This document shows, in pieces, positions 41,156 through 51,667 of a stretch of 60,608 bases of DNA. Each line of letters starts with the position of its first letter. Within the stretch, counting starts at the first letter, position 1. A program made the translations under genes and the position numbers. Below the pieces are notes generated by a model. It worked only from the letters and a program-made list of their open reading frames with translations, was not told the DNA's origin and did not search any database. Origin of the DNA: Nemertoderma westbladi (Eukaryota > Xenacoelomorpha > Nemertodermatida > Nemertodermatidae); contig JAUCBJ010001688.1 of assembly GCA_032718475.1 (NCBI GenBank), positions 1 through 60,608 of the forward strand. Direction: 5' to 3'.

Positions 41156-41206
41156 GAAATAAGCAGGTTACAGAAGCAGGCTGTTCTAACCAAAACAATA
41201 AACGAC
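41156..41206 (+). repeat. Single copy of the MITE/68-bp array unit
   Basis: Contains AGCAGGTTACAGAAGCAGG and AACCAAAACAATAAACGA, matching the units at 45709-46036 and the reverse complement of the MITE interior (30979-31040). Confidence 0.8.
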
Positions 41207-41260
41207 CTTCTTCCCTACCTACATACCACGTACCGTACTATATATCGCATATGTCACGCA

Positions 41261-41652
41261 CTTGGGGAGGAGGGGGTCGAGCTTGCGGACATTTTGTGAC
41301 AGAGGGAGGGGGGGGGGGGTCGACTTTTGTGACGGTCACGGCTATGTTCTATACTTTAATGTTCACTTGACTTTGACTTTCACACATGTGTAGAAGAGTG
41401 GGTAACTTTAAGGAAAACACTAAACTCAATAACATTGGGTATAATCGATTTCGATATAATTGATTGATATAATCGATATAATTTTTTGTGTGGGGGGGGG
41501 GGGGGGGGGGTTATTGTTTGGGGGTATTAGACCTACAAATTTCATAATGTAACATAGGGGGTGTGGGTCGAGTTTGCGTGTCACATTGTTGTGGTAGAGG
41601 GGGGAGATGGTTCAAAAGAAAATTTGCGTGACATACTTTATGAACGCACCCT
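41261..41652 (+). repeat. Poly-G tracts with a conserved downstream module
   Basis: Two G tracts (about 41304-41319 and 41492-41510) lie next to sequences of the type AAATTTGCGTGACATACTTT ATGAACG. A related flank follows the poly-G at 50592-50608. The arrangement suggests the poly-G belongs to a dispersed transposon end, not to random slippage alone. Confidence 0.5.
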
Positions 41653-43549
41653 ACAGTGATTGTGTTTGTAGAGGTGATTGCAAATAGCAGAAATATTGTG
41701 ACGACCACACAGGGTATACGGACGGATGGCAGGATAGCTATAACGAAAAGACAGAAGGACAGGCTGACAGGCCGAACTGCGGTGTAGGTCTAGAAGCGTG
41801 TGGTAGTCCCGATATACTAATAATATTTTTCGCTAACGCACAGACATACATGGAAGTATATTTAGCCGTAAAGTCTAGTACAATAGTAAAAACGATGAAT
41901 ATACTGACAGACTGGTATAATGTAAGTTACCAGACTGTAATACGACCCATATATCGATGACCGTACATACAAATATGCACCGCTAACTAGTAACTAGAGA
42001 CTATGCAGCTATCAGGCTATGTCCTCGAACTGTAACTGTATCTATCGTCGGCACAATCACATATCTGAATGTGTCAGTATGTGTTGTGCTGAATACAGGA
42101 AAATCAGTCCTATAGGCCCGTGGTACGAATAAATATTGCACCGTACCACAGATCGGCAGTCTGTCAATCCGTGAAACACTGAAACTGTCCGGTACGTAAA
42201 ATCGTGGAGAATCCTGAGATATCCGCTAGATGGCGCTTTGTCGAGCGAGCGGATTTCACAGGCCCACCTAGATTTTCGGGTGCACCGGTGTAAACACGAA
42301 ATCTAAGTACAGTAGATAAGATGTTTAAGCTAACTTGTAAAATAATTTGAGACAAGAGTATGACTAAGGAAAATAAATTGCACAAACCGCGAAATGTTTG
42401 GAAAATATTGTAATTAATATATTTATTTATAATGTATATATTGCACATAAATTTAGAAAGGTAGGAGCCATGGGTTTTTTTTTTGTTATAACTCTTGAAG
42501 ACGACCAGTTGTCCAACAATACAACATTGAACTGAACAAATATACTGTAGCCAGGTTGTCGGGAGAAGGATGATACTAGAGGTAGGGTGATAGGATGGAT
42601 GATATAATACTCATGCATAAGGACCATTTCCAAGTATATTGCATTTTAACGCTATACTGGAAGGTCTTGGTCTTCCAACCTTGGGTCGGAGGAATGGGCT
42701 ACACCGTTAAGAATGAACGCCCTAATTACGGTTGACCGATCCTTAAGACACCTCAGGGTGTAGGTTAACAGAGCCCTCTTGAGGGTTGCCTAGCCTGGGG
42801 GTTGTCTTATAATGCATCATAGGTTGGTCCTGGATTTCTCCCTAAAAACCCTGTACAGTGGACACACAACAAAGGAACAGACAGGACAACTGGAGTAAGT
42901 CTCTAGAGCTAAACTGTTTTTAAATACATTATTTTAACGATCTTTCGGCCTGAGTTCTTACAAAGAGGTCCATTGCCGAAGGTGGCTGCAGCTAGGTCAG
43001 CCAACACCGTAGTAACCGTTAAATTAAATTACCAAACATTGCAAAATATATACGGTACGGTACCAGTAAGTACTTACGGTAAACTTACAGTTATGTCACG
43101 GTTAGTTGGGATTAAAAAGGTTTACAGGTCATGTTTTTTCTTTAATTTTATTAACACTTTATTTTCTAATTTATTATTATTATAGTTGCATTCAACTACC
43201 TAAAAATATAATAATATTTATCATAATATAATATATTAATAATATCATAAAAATACTTTAACTTTTATTTTACAGTTATATTTTAGCTTTATTTAATTAG
43301 TCTAGTCAAGCAAGTTAGGTAAAACACTTACCAATGGCGGTAGGTATGTACGTAAATCAGTATCACAAAATAAAAAGCATCCGATACCGATACCTCCTAT
43401 ATGTTGCATGCAATCAGTAGGCAGTAGATGGCAGTTACGACAGGGAAGTTGTTCTCGTTGGTTTTACGAACAGCAGCCGAGGTGGGGACTACTTTATCAT
43501 TCTGGCGCGACGTAACTATCGGGGCGTATGTCGCCATCATTAAGCCTCA

Positions 43550-43990
43550 CTACGAAGGAGAAACGAGTTTCGCGGTCGTGTCGACCCTCGAAGTCGTCGT
43601 CGCCATGATGGTCTGCATCGCCGACCTCCAGGTATTTCCCTTGATGTCGTCATATATTGACTGTTCTATGAGCAGCTTCGCAATAGAGTCAATGTTGGAG
43701 GTAGTTTCAATCGGGTTTGTGGGAGCCGCTTGTCCGGGTCCGCTGTGTGACTCCCGCTCGCCAGGGAACTGATGCTGCATGACCGGCGCTTTGAGCAGCA
43801 TTTGGGTTATGCAACTGGAGCTAGCGGGCCCGGGCTTCATTGATCTACCCGTGGCGCCCCTTCGCTCCCGCGCCTTCACAGCGTTGTTTGTAACAGATGA
43901 GACATTGTCAACCACGTTGACAGCGTGACCAGAGGTCGACGTTGACCAACTGGACGAATTCGTCTCCAATTCCATTGGGGGAGTAAACAT
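43550..43990 (-). CDS. Hypothetical 146-residue protein, GC-rich
   Basis: ATG at 43990 on the minus strand opens a frame with a Ser/Thr-rich N-terminus, an Arg/Lys patch (KARERRGATGRS) and a C-terminal part ending DTTAKLVSPS. The region is clearly more GC-rich and codon-like than its surroundings. The opposite-strand frame (43428-43772) is less plausible. No family is recognised. It may be the first exon of a larger gene or a transposon gene. Confidence 0.35.
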   Translation of the reverse strand: MFTPPMELETNSSSWSTSTSGHAVNVVDNVSSVTNNAVKARERRGATGRSMKPGPASSSCITQMLLKAPVMQHQFPGERESHSGPGQAAPTNPIETTSNIDSIAKLLIEQSIYDDIKGNTWRSAMQTIMATTTSRVDTTAKLVSPS

Positions 43991-44202
43991 CTTATGCGCC
44001 CTTTTGAAATTTGCCCCGCTATTTTATACACGTGGGCATAAGCACTACTAAAAGATTGTGGCATACTACGTTTCACAACGGCTGTGTTTACAACCGGAAG
44101 TTTTACTATTTTTGGAAAGTGGAACATCCTATAAATGGACGCCGACTTCGACCAATGGCGAAGGGGGTGACTACCTAATACAGTATTAGAAGGTATTCAC
44201 CA

Positions 44203-44787
44203 AATGCTGAAACACTTACACCCCATGGTGTACCACGCAGTATGGGTAAGTGGGAGGAATTGTATGGGTTGGTGTCTGTAGTAAACGAGCTGTGGAGCAC
44301 TTTATTACAGATAAACAAATCAACTCTTGGTAAATATACTAGTACTTCCAATAGTATTGATGAATATGCCCATAATAAACATGTCAGCAATAGCTGATAA
44401 ATGGCAGGAAGTTGTTTTACTTTCGCCTATCTCTGACCCGCATTACCTTCTCCACCACGGGGTGTTGGAGGTACAGAGCTGTCATCGCAGTTTAATAATG
44501 TTAAATCCGTTGGCATGGAAAGACTCAAGGATGTTGTAGAATCTTCTTTGGGGCGCCAATGTGATGATGGTGATGTGCCAAATTATAAAAAGGTCCCAAT
44601 AACTAAGGATGAAGAATTCCTATCGAGTAGGATAATTAACTGGACCATTGCTGAGCTTACAACTCAGATCAAAGAACGTATTGCGTGTATGGGTGGGGCA
44701 GACAAGGATTCATATAATAAGTTAGTCAAAAATTGCAAGGTAAAATCAGACTTCATTGATCTATTAAATGAATTAACTTCTTTATAA
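44203..44787 (+). pseudogene. Dispersed family, segment (b), broken copy
   Basis: Three frames together match 58384-58790. Shared features are KWEELYGLVSVVNE, then KWQEVVLLSPISD, then GTELSSQF, SVGMERLKDVVE and PITKDEEFL. The frame changes near 44370-44400 and again near 44460, so no complete product is possible. The last frame (44515-44787) extends 40 residues past the homologous region of the other copy. Family identity is unknown. Confidence 0.65.
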
Positions 44788-44802
44788 TATCTTATATTTA
44801 TA

Positions 44803-44974
44803 AACTACGGGGGGAGGGGGGGGGGGGGGGGGCTCTGGACGCAATCTATTTTGATCCACTATAATATTTTGCCCTAGTATGAGGTGAGTGTATGTTTGCC
44901 CGTACTTGTGTAGAATATTCCAGAATCTATTTTGATCTATTACTAAACTACGGGGGGGGGGGGGGGGGGGGGGG
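44803..44974 (+). repeat. Poly-G tracts in a duplicated flank
   Basis: Two long G tracts (44809-44832, with one A, and 44952-44974) each follow AAACTACG. AATCTATTTTGATC occurs near both, so the tract and flank are duplicated about 145 bp apart. Confidence 0.75.
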
Positions 44975-45149
44975 ATTTGCCACTAACTTGCCATCTGTTA
45001 GTTATGGGCGTGCATAAACTCACCCCTCTGACTAAGTGGCAACAATGGGTATAAAGCCGCCAAAATTCAATTCATGAATAGAATTAATAAATTTTATAAC
45101 AATTTTTAGAACATTTTTTTTAATTATTATACATTAATGGATATAGATG

Positions 45150-45460
45150 TATTTCCTATTATTAACTATGTACAACATTATGTACCGCGCGCTATACTGT
45201 AATAATTGATGATTATTTCCTATTAATATACTATATGTACAACATTAGTGCGTTACACCGTAATAATAGATAATTATTTCCTATTAATATACTATGTACA
45301 ACATTAGTGCGTTACACCGTAATAATTGATAATTATTTCCTATTAATATACTATGTACTGTACAACATTAGTGCGTTACAACGTAATAATTGATAATTAT
45401 TTCCTATTTCCTATAGTATGTACAACATTAGTGCGTAACACTGTAATAATTGATCATTTT
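45150..45460. repeat. Minisatellite, about 63-bp unit, five copies
   Basis: Units contain GATAATTATTTCCTATTAAT, ATACTATGTACAACATTAGT and GCGTTACACCGTAATAAT. Copies vary by short insertions such as CTGTAC. No gene. Confidence 0.93.
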
Positions 45461-45540
45461 TTGCAAATATGTAGGCTAGTGGAGTACCGGTACCAATATG
45501 GAGAAATTCAGAAATATGGAGTACCGGTGTAACAGGAAAA

Positions 45541-45665
45541 TATGCCCCCCCCCCCGGGAAATGTGCCCGGGGGGCATATTTTCCTAGGAAAAAATGCCCC
45601 CCCCGGGCAAATTTCCCTAGGAAAAAATGCCCCCCCCCCCTTAGGAAATTATGCCCCCCCTGAAT
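45541..45665. repeat. Palindromic CCCGGG/CCTAGG array, left
   Basis: Alternating ATGCCCCCCC, GGGCAAATTT and CCTAGGAAAA blocks make many overlapping inverted repeats centred on CCCGGG and CCTAGG. A related array lies at 46290-46437, beyond the 68-bp repeat array. Confidence 0.85.
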
Positions 45666-45708
45666 TATACAATAAACAAAACTTATTACTACTAAAACTT
45701 ACAAAAAT

Positions 45709-46036
45709 TATACAAAACAATAAACAGTCACTTTACCAAATGAAGGAAAGGAGCAGGTTACAGAGGCAGGCCTTTCTAACCAAAACAATAAACGATCATT
45801 TAACTAATTGAGGGAAAGGAGCAGGTTACAGCGGCGGGATTTTCTAACCAAAACAATAAACAGTCACTTTAGCAAATCAGGGAAAGGAGCAGGTTACAGA
45901 GACGGGATTTTCTAACCAAAACAATAAACGATAACATTACCAATTGAGAGAAAGGAGCAGGTTACAGAGGCGGGATGTTCTAACCAAAACAATAAACAAT
46001 CACTTTACCAAATCAGGGAAAGGAGCAGGTTACAGA
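45709..46036 (+). repeat. 68-bp array with alternating unit types
   Basis: GAGCAGGTTACAG starts at 45751, 45819, 45887, 45955 and 46023, an exact 68-bp period. The variable part alternates between CGAT(C/A)A-type and CA(G/A)TCACTTTA-type sequence, so the real repeat is a 136-bp dimer. The unit is the interior of the MITE at 30889-31092. Confidence 0.93.
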
Positions 46037-46289
46037 CTTAAAAAAGCTTGGAGCTGCTCGGCGCCCACACAACACTACACACTCGCACTGCTGTTATACC
46101 AGTACTTACTACAGTAGCCTACTGACTTAGATACTTCAGTATGCTGTTCTACATCCCTTACTGCCTTACCTGCTTACCTACCGGCAGACCGGTACCGTAC
46201 TTTTCTTCCAACTATTACAAGTTCTGCAGTTGGTAGATTAAAAGTGGCTACCAGCAGACCGGTATCATACCAGTTTTCAGACTTTTGAG

Positions 46290-46437
46290 GGGGGCTAATT
46301 TTCCTGAGGGGAGGCATTATTTCCTAAGGAGAAAATGCCCCCCCGGGCTAAATTTCCTAGGAAAAATTGCCCGGGGGGACATAATATCCTAGGAAATAAT
46401 GCCCTGGGGGGCATATTCTAGGGGGGGCTGATTTCCT
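46290..46437. repeat. Palindromic CCCGGG/CCTAGG array, right
   Basis: Same block types as 45541-45665 (AATTTTCCT, CCTAGGAAA, GCCCGGGG-like). The two arrays flank the 68-bp array at distances of about 45 and 250 bp. Confidence 0.8.
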
Positions 46438-46936
46438 TGTGACACCGGTACCGTACCAATATCCCATTCCCTAATTCCCTAATATCTAAGCACCCGTCAG
46501 CAGGGTCAGGGTTGAAGAAAAGAAGAATTAAAAAAACGCGATTTTTGCGTGGTTGGACATTTGAGATTGGTGCGTCTGTCCGTCGATATGATTTAAACTG
46601 CATAAGCCAGTAAGCAGATCAGCGTATGCAGCGCAGCTATGCCAGTATCGCAGTATCTCAGTTGCAGTTAGTAGGCCTATGCTGTTTAGCTGCGGTCCTT
46701 GACTGACATCAGTCCCGGCTCACGACATTTTTTAAATAGATCCTACCGCTAATCATATTTGAATCTTTCATTCATAGATTCATTCATTTTTAGCACTGTA
46801 GTAGCTTAAGCCCTGTTGGTTGCTGCACTGTTAATATAGGCCTACCACCGTAATTTAGGCCTAATCTTTTACCACAACCAGAACTACAACTACAGAACTG
46901 TAATATCACAAGGCGAAATATTTTTAGTAAAACACT

Positions 46937-48373
46937 GTGAAAAGCTTGCTGGCAGTTTTACCAACAGACATAATTTTAGAAAGTGGGGTAAACCCTGATA
47001 ACACATATGACGAAATTAAATGTGATGTAATTCGTCACCTTGCTGATAGTGACGAAAAACGACTTCACAAACTGTTAGGTGAGCAAAGCCTAGGTGATCG
47101 GAAACCAACTGCGGCACTACGCCATCTGCAGAGACTGGCACCTGGTAACGATAATGTAATTAGGTTACGCTTCCTTGATATGCTTCCTGAATCAATACAC
47201 ATAGTTTTAACGTCATTGTCTGAACTTCCAATATACAAATTAGCTGAAACAGCAGACAAAATGATTGAACAAACAAAAGGTTCACAAGCTAGTTACGCTA
47301 TATCGCAGAACTCCGAAATAGATATTCTACGAGATATGCAAGCTATTATGGCTGATCAAATTACAAAGCTGACAGCTGAAATTCGCGCAATAAATATGTC
47401 ACAGTCACAGTCCCCTCAATATTATAGATCACGATCTCCTGAGCGGTCTTTGAGGTCAAGACAATGGTCTCGATCCAGATCATATAACCCTATGGGACCC
47501 CTTTGCTTCTACCACTTCACATTCGGAGACCAAGCCAATAAATGTCAGGCACCATGTAAATGGGGATCAAACCTCCAAAGGCAATCTTCAGGAAACGATT
47601 CCACCTCGGCTTAGACACGGATGCGGTCGGGGTAAACGTTATACATATTGCCGTACCTGAAATAGGTTCATTGCTTGTAGATACTGGTAGTGACTGTTGT
47701 GTCCTACCCAGATGTAAGTCTACAGTAGGATCAAATTCAAACATAAAACTCACAGCGGCAAACGGCTCTCATATAGTAACTTATGGTATAACAGAAATTG
47801 AATTTAAACTTTCTTGTTTAAATACAAGTTTTAAATGGCAGTTTGTTATTGCAGACGTAGTTTGTTATTGCAGACGTTGCTCAGCCAATAGACATGGATT
47901 TTCTCAGATCCAATGGTATAGCTGTTGATTGTGCAAATAATACACTGGTGTTTAGTAAACATATAAATGATAATAAATTATACAAAATGCCTATTCATGA
48001 CACAAATATCAAAATAAACTTAATCCATTCTGAGATGTTATCTGAACATGACAATAGACAGTTACAAATGCTACTATCTGAATATAGTAAATTGTTTGAA
48101 CCTGTGGATGACTCAGTACCTGTCAATCATCCCATCAAACATCACATAGTAACATCTGGACATCCGTGCTATTCAAGACCACGTCCTCTACATGGATCCA
48201 TACTGGAAAAAGTAAAGAAAGATTATGCAGAGTTAGAAGCGCGTGGTATAATACAACGCGGTGAATCTCCATGGGCAACACCCCTGCTTGCCACCAACAA
48301 ACCAGACAACTCACTTCTACTCACTTCAAATTTGTGCCACCCAGTTGAACAGATCGCGCTACGATTTAAATGA
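46937..48373 (+). pseudogene. Ty3/gypsy gag-protease-RT relic
   Basis: Gag frame (46937-47614): a helical capsid tail followed by CFYHFTFGDQANKCQAPC, a zinc-binding motif common in gypsy elements, and an Arg/Ser-rich linker. Protease frame (47560-47928): LLVDTGSDCCVLP, the DTG active site. The next frame (47894-48373) starts with MDFL and reads to the start of reverse transcriptase (SRPRPLHGS, then RGIIQRGESPWATPL). A 19-bp tandem duplication (47840-47858 and 47859-47877) causes the shift between the last two frames. The element is cut at 48373, before the YxDD box. No LTR was identified. Confidence 0.88.
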
Positions 48374-48529
48374 TTTGGACAATAAAGGACAATAAAGATT
48401 TGACGACCTCTAAAACGAAAAGATCTAAAACTATTGCTGTCAAATATATGAACTTATATTATCTTCTATACACTCCAAATATAATGGTAAACTAGCAACT
48501 TTGGAGAATGTAGTGTATTACTCAGTTAC

Positions 48530-49249
48530 ATGACGGTAACTAGGATGCTGAAATATTCAGCAAATACTCAACAATCATTTGGGGATGGAGATATTTCAGT
48601 ACTAATTAACAACATGCAGTTTGTTGGTAAAACGTACCATGTATATAATCAAAAACATCTACCTGTATCAAAGGTCACAACTGTCCTCTCGATTTATCAC
48701 CCACCAAAAGATAAATACCAACAGATGAACATGAAACATTTAGAGCTTGGAGAAAAATTAGATAGCACACTAGACTCATTTTTGAACCAAAACAAAACAT
48801 TGTTTAGTTCGATTCATTCCCTGTTTGTCCTGTCGGAATTATCTGTCCTGAAGGGTCACCTCAAGTCATCATCAACGATATTCAATGACAAAACGTATGA
48901 AAGACGCATATCATTGTTGGAGGATCGAGGCACCATTGGAGCCACCCCTGATCCACTGTTTACGGATGTACAGGTCCATTCACCCATTGAAGGCGATCCG
49001 AGCTCGTATGCTGCTGTGGAGTCTATAATGGAGAGGACAATGCAAAATAATGGTGTCTGTGACCTGAGCTGCAGTAGGGAGTGGGTGGCTATGGTATTGG
49101 ATGGGAGTCCTATGTCCCTTGCCTTAAACTTGCTTAGTGACCATCCTGAATGGGTGAAGAAACTTTTATTAGTGCCAGGATATGCCCACATGGAGAAGAT
49201 CATGATGAAGGCTGCCATTGCCCACCGTAAGTTCCTTAGATCAGGGTGA
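48530..49249 (+). pseudogene. Dispersed family, segment (a), longest copy
   Basis: 239 residues from 48530. It includes SVLINNMQFVGKTYHV, a helical middle, SPIEGDPSSYAAVESIM, then EWVAMVLDGSPMSLALNLL and LLVPGYAHMEKIMMKA. The last 90 residues match 11240-11513. The N-terminal DN-like step and the P-G-x-x-H step recall DUF6589-type invertebrate proteins (inference). It ends at TGA 49249; segment (b) copies elsewhere may be the continuation of the same ancestral gene. It is probably only a fragment of a larger gene. Confidence 0.5.
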
Positions 49250-49624
49250 AGCGTGACGCCGTCCTGGGACACCATAAAATTTAGGACCAAATATCTCAGA
49301 TTCAGACAGGAAAAACCCGGGTCAACCTCTATCTCTTAAAGGTGCGAGCTGATGCTGTTTGTCAGTATGCGCAAGTAAATATACTAGGTGCAAATAGCAC
49401 ACTCTATAATTTGGTGATTTGCCATACTGGTGGTACAGTACTGGTTAGCTCTGTAGGCCTTACAGTTTGACTCACCTGCCTGAGTCCAAAGTAATTGCAC
49501 AGGCAAGAGGCAGCTTTCTGCTACCGGCACAGCACGCAGTACTTGAATAAACTTAATATAAACTCAATAAACTTAATAAACTCAATAAACTTGAATATTT
49601 GGTACTTGAGGACTCAGACAAACC

Positions 49625-49762
49625 CACGTGGAGTATAACACGCTCAAAACTGGAACCGGCTATATCTCATACCTAAGTTGGGATTATAAGGAGAGTAAGA
49701 GGAGCAAATATACGGACGTATATGGAGAAGGAGATATAGAAGGATATGGAGATAGGATATAG
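49625..49762 (+). pseudogene. Third remnant of the exonuclease/knuckle gene
   Basis: About 45 codons (LKTGTGYISYL, WDYKESKRSKYTDVYGEGDI) match residues 75-112 of the frame at 25801 (KTGTGYISYLL, WDYKEGKRNKYIETYGEGDT). It is an isolated scrap 2 kb upstream of the larger copy at 51668. Confidence 0.75.
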
Positions 49763-50855
49763 ATTCGATTTACATACCAACAGTTGCTATGGATATCGAT
49801 CTTCACCACAGATATATGATCGAAAAACGGGACAGGGGACCAGCAGATGGAGGGGTGGTTGGTGACTTCCTGGAAGGAGTTAGGGTACATCAGGATTTGA
49901 TGCAACTGCTACCTGAGTGACAGTTTATCCAAATCCAGGAACTGATGATTCTGGATAGAAAAGCTGCAAAGAAAAGCATTGACAAAATATCAGTGTTCTC
50001 CCTACGGACACCTGAGTTAGTGTTTGTAAACTCACCGAAGTTGTACTTAACCTGGTTTGTGCGAATTACTCCACCCAGGAACGCAGACCAATCGGGTCAC
50101 TGGTGCTTGGATAGATGGCGACAATAGGATGGTGTAAATTCGACCTATTGTAATTCCCCTTCTAAAATATTTCATTAGAAACATCAATGATACTAATGTT
50201 AATTTTACTGTAAATTCTGCTAAAGTTTCTGCTATGTTTCATCTTGAATTTGGAACTTTGAATGGAACATTCGAAACCGAACACGATATTTTCTGTGTTC
50301 CAAATCTGAAGACATCGTTCATAAAAGCTGGGTTACTACCACCAGGAGTTTAAGGAAGAGAGCAGCTATTACAACATGTCAATTCATTAGGTGATGATAC
50401 GTTATTGAACAGATGCAGTGGCAGCCTGGAGGAACGCAGAGCCGAGAAAAGTTGGCCGTAGCTGCCTGGAATTGTCTCCGTGAGTTCTTTCTAAATAACA
50501 ACATATCCTGTTACAGTACTCCAGCAGTTTTGTATTTCGAATTGCAAGAAGAGGCAACATTAAATCTGTTTAAATCTGTTTCATTAAACCTGGGGGGGGG
50601 GGGGGGGGTGTGTCAAACATCGGGGAAATTTGCTTGACATAATTTATGAACGTCCCCATACGTATCATGGGACAACTATTTCCTCTTTCTTATACATTTA
50701 TTATTGCAGATCTATTCTGTCACTTATTAATTGATATGACGATTTTTGCTACCCAGTATATTGAAATGTAGTGAGTAATTTTTTATGATTTTTTAATTAT
50801 ATTTTTTTTGGCTAATTATATTTGCAGGTGACACAATCTGCAATGCAAGCGCACT
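49763..50855 (+). other. Stretch with only doubtful coding scraps
   Basis: An open frame at 50148-50354 (69 codons, with FCVPNL near its end) and one at 50413-50637 have no firm assignment; the first might be a retropepsin-like region. A 17-bp G tract lies at 50592-50608, followed by a CAAACATCGGGGAAATTTGC module related to 41620-41650. Confidence 0.35.
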
Positions 50856-51136
50856 ACTAGGATCGGCATGCTGCATTGCAGTTGCATTTTTAAGAATGCT
50901 GTGCCGGCTTGTCAACAAAATTGCACCGCCGCAACTCCTTATCACCCATTACATTTGCTAGATCATCCGCATATTCAAGGCCAGTAGTGTCCTTTAAGAT
51001 GCGTCTCAAGAAAGTCATGGGCTGTCCACCATGCTTATTCACTACATGAGGCTGCCAAAGTACAAGATTATGCACTGGCTGGTCCTCACGGCGAAAGCAA
51101 TGTCCTGCAAAGCAGAGGCGATTTTGTTCTAGTGTC
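50856..51136 (-). pseudogene. LINE copy C, 3' end only
   Basis: About 280 bp match the 3' end of copies A and B, from the CTACTAGGATC tail through LRRILKDT and FAGHCFRRED to about 51136, where homology stops abruptly in front of the recombinase fragment. A 3-bp insertion changes LKDTG to LKDTTG. This is a very short 5'-truncated insertion. Confidence 0.9.
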
Positions 51137-51137
51137 A

Positions 51138-51660
51138 CCGGAGAAACGGTACCCCAACGGGAAAATAATAGATGAAGACCCCTATTGGGTTCACCCGAAA
51201 CCCAATCAACCTAAGGATGGCGCATCATGGTTTTGCAACCAGCCCGTTGGGAAGAATACCTTCGGTCAGATAATGAAAGATGTTGTAAAATGCTCGGGAA
51301 TCAACATGGATGGTTGCAAGATCACCCCGATGTCATATAGGAAGACAACTGCTCAAGCTATTGTTGACCAACATCTACCAGCGACATATGCCCAGAAACA
51401 ACTTGGCCACGACATCCCGTTACATCGACGCTATTGGAACGGCACAGTACAGCGTGAGCAACGCCCTCTCAAACGTTATATCTGGCGGAAAAATTGCCTT
51501 AGATGTGGATAACAATACCACGACATTGCCTCAAGCTATGATGGCTTCCACCGCATCCAGTGCCGGATTAACAGCATGGCTAAATGGACTGCAGTCCAGG
51601 GCCTCCCAATATCTAGGGGCCTCGAAAATTACAACCTTTTTATTTAAATCTTATCGCTGA
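51138..51660 (+). pseudogene. Crypton-like tyrosine recombinase C-terminal fragment
   Basis: The frame reads PYWVHPKPN ... ASWFCNQPVGKNTFGQIMK, then KITPMSYRKTTAQAIV and KQLGH. The W-F-x-x-x-P-x-G-x-N-x-(F/L) step and the R-K-T plus L-G-H boxes match the DUF3504-type C-terminus of Crypton and related host proteins. After L-G-H the homology seems to continue in another frame (SRYIDAIGTAQYS), implying a frameshift near 51410. The usual H-S-x-R is replaced by M-S-Y-R. The N-terminal half is missing because LINE copy C abuts it. The next gene starts 7 nt after its end. Confidence 0.65.
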
Positions 51661-51667
51661 CGCCCCT

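Larger units (their letters stand above)
40483..43427. other. Gene-poor stretch with repeat modules
   Basis: No supported gene in about 2.9 kb. It holds the 38-nt repeat (40660-40697), a MITE-like unit (41156-41206), poly-G tracts with a recurring flank (41261-41652) and a GC-richer stretch (42661-42960) that may be a LINE leader. Short frames (for example 40869-41069, 42164-42448) show no domain. Confidence 0.45.

Noticed and set aside
43428-43772. Plus-strand 114-codon gene
   Set aside because: It overlaps the more coding-like minus-strand frame and has no recognisable domain.
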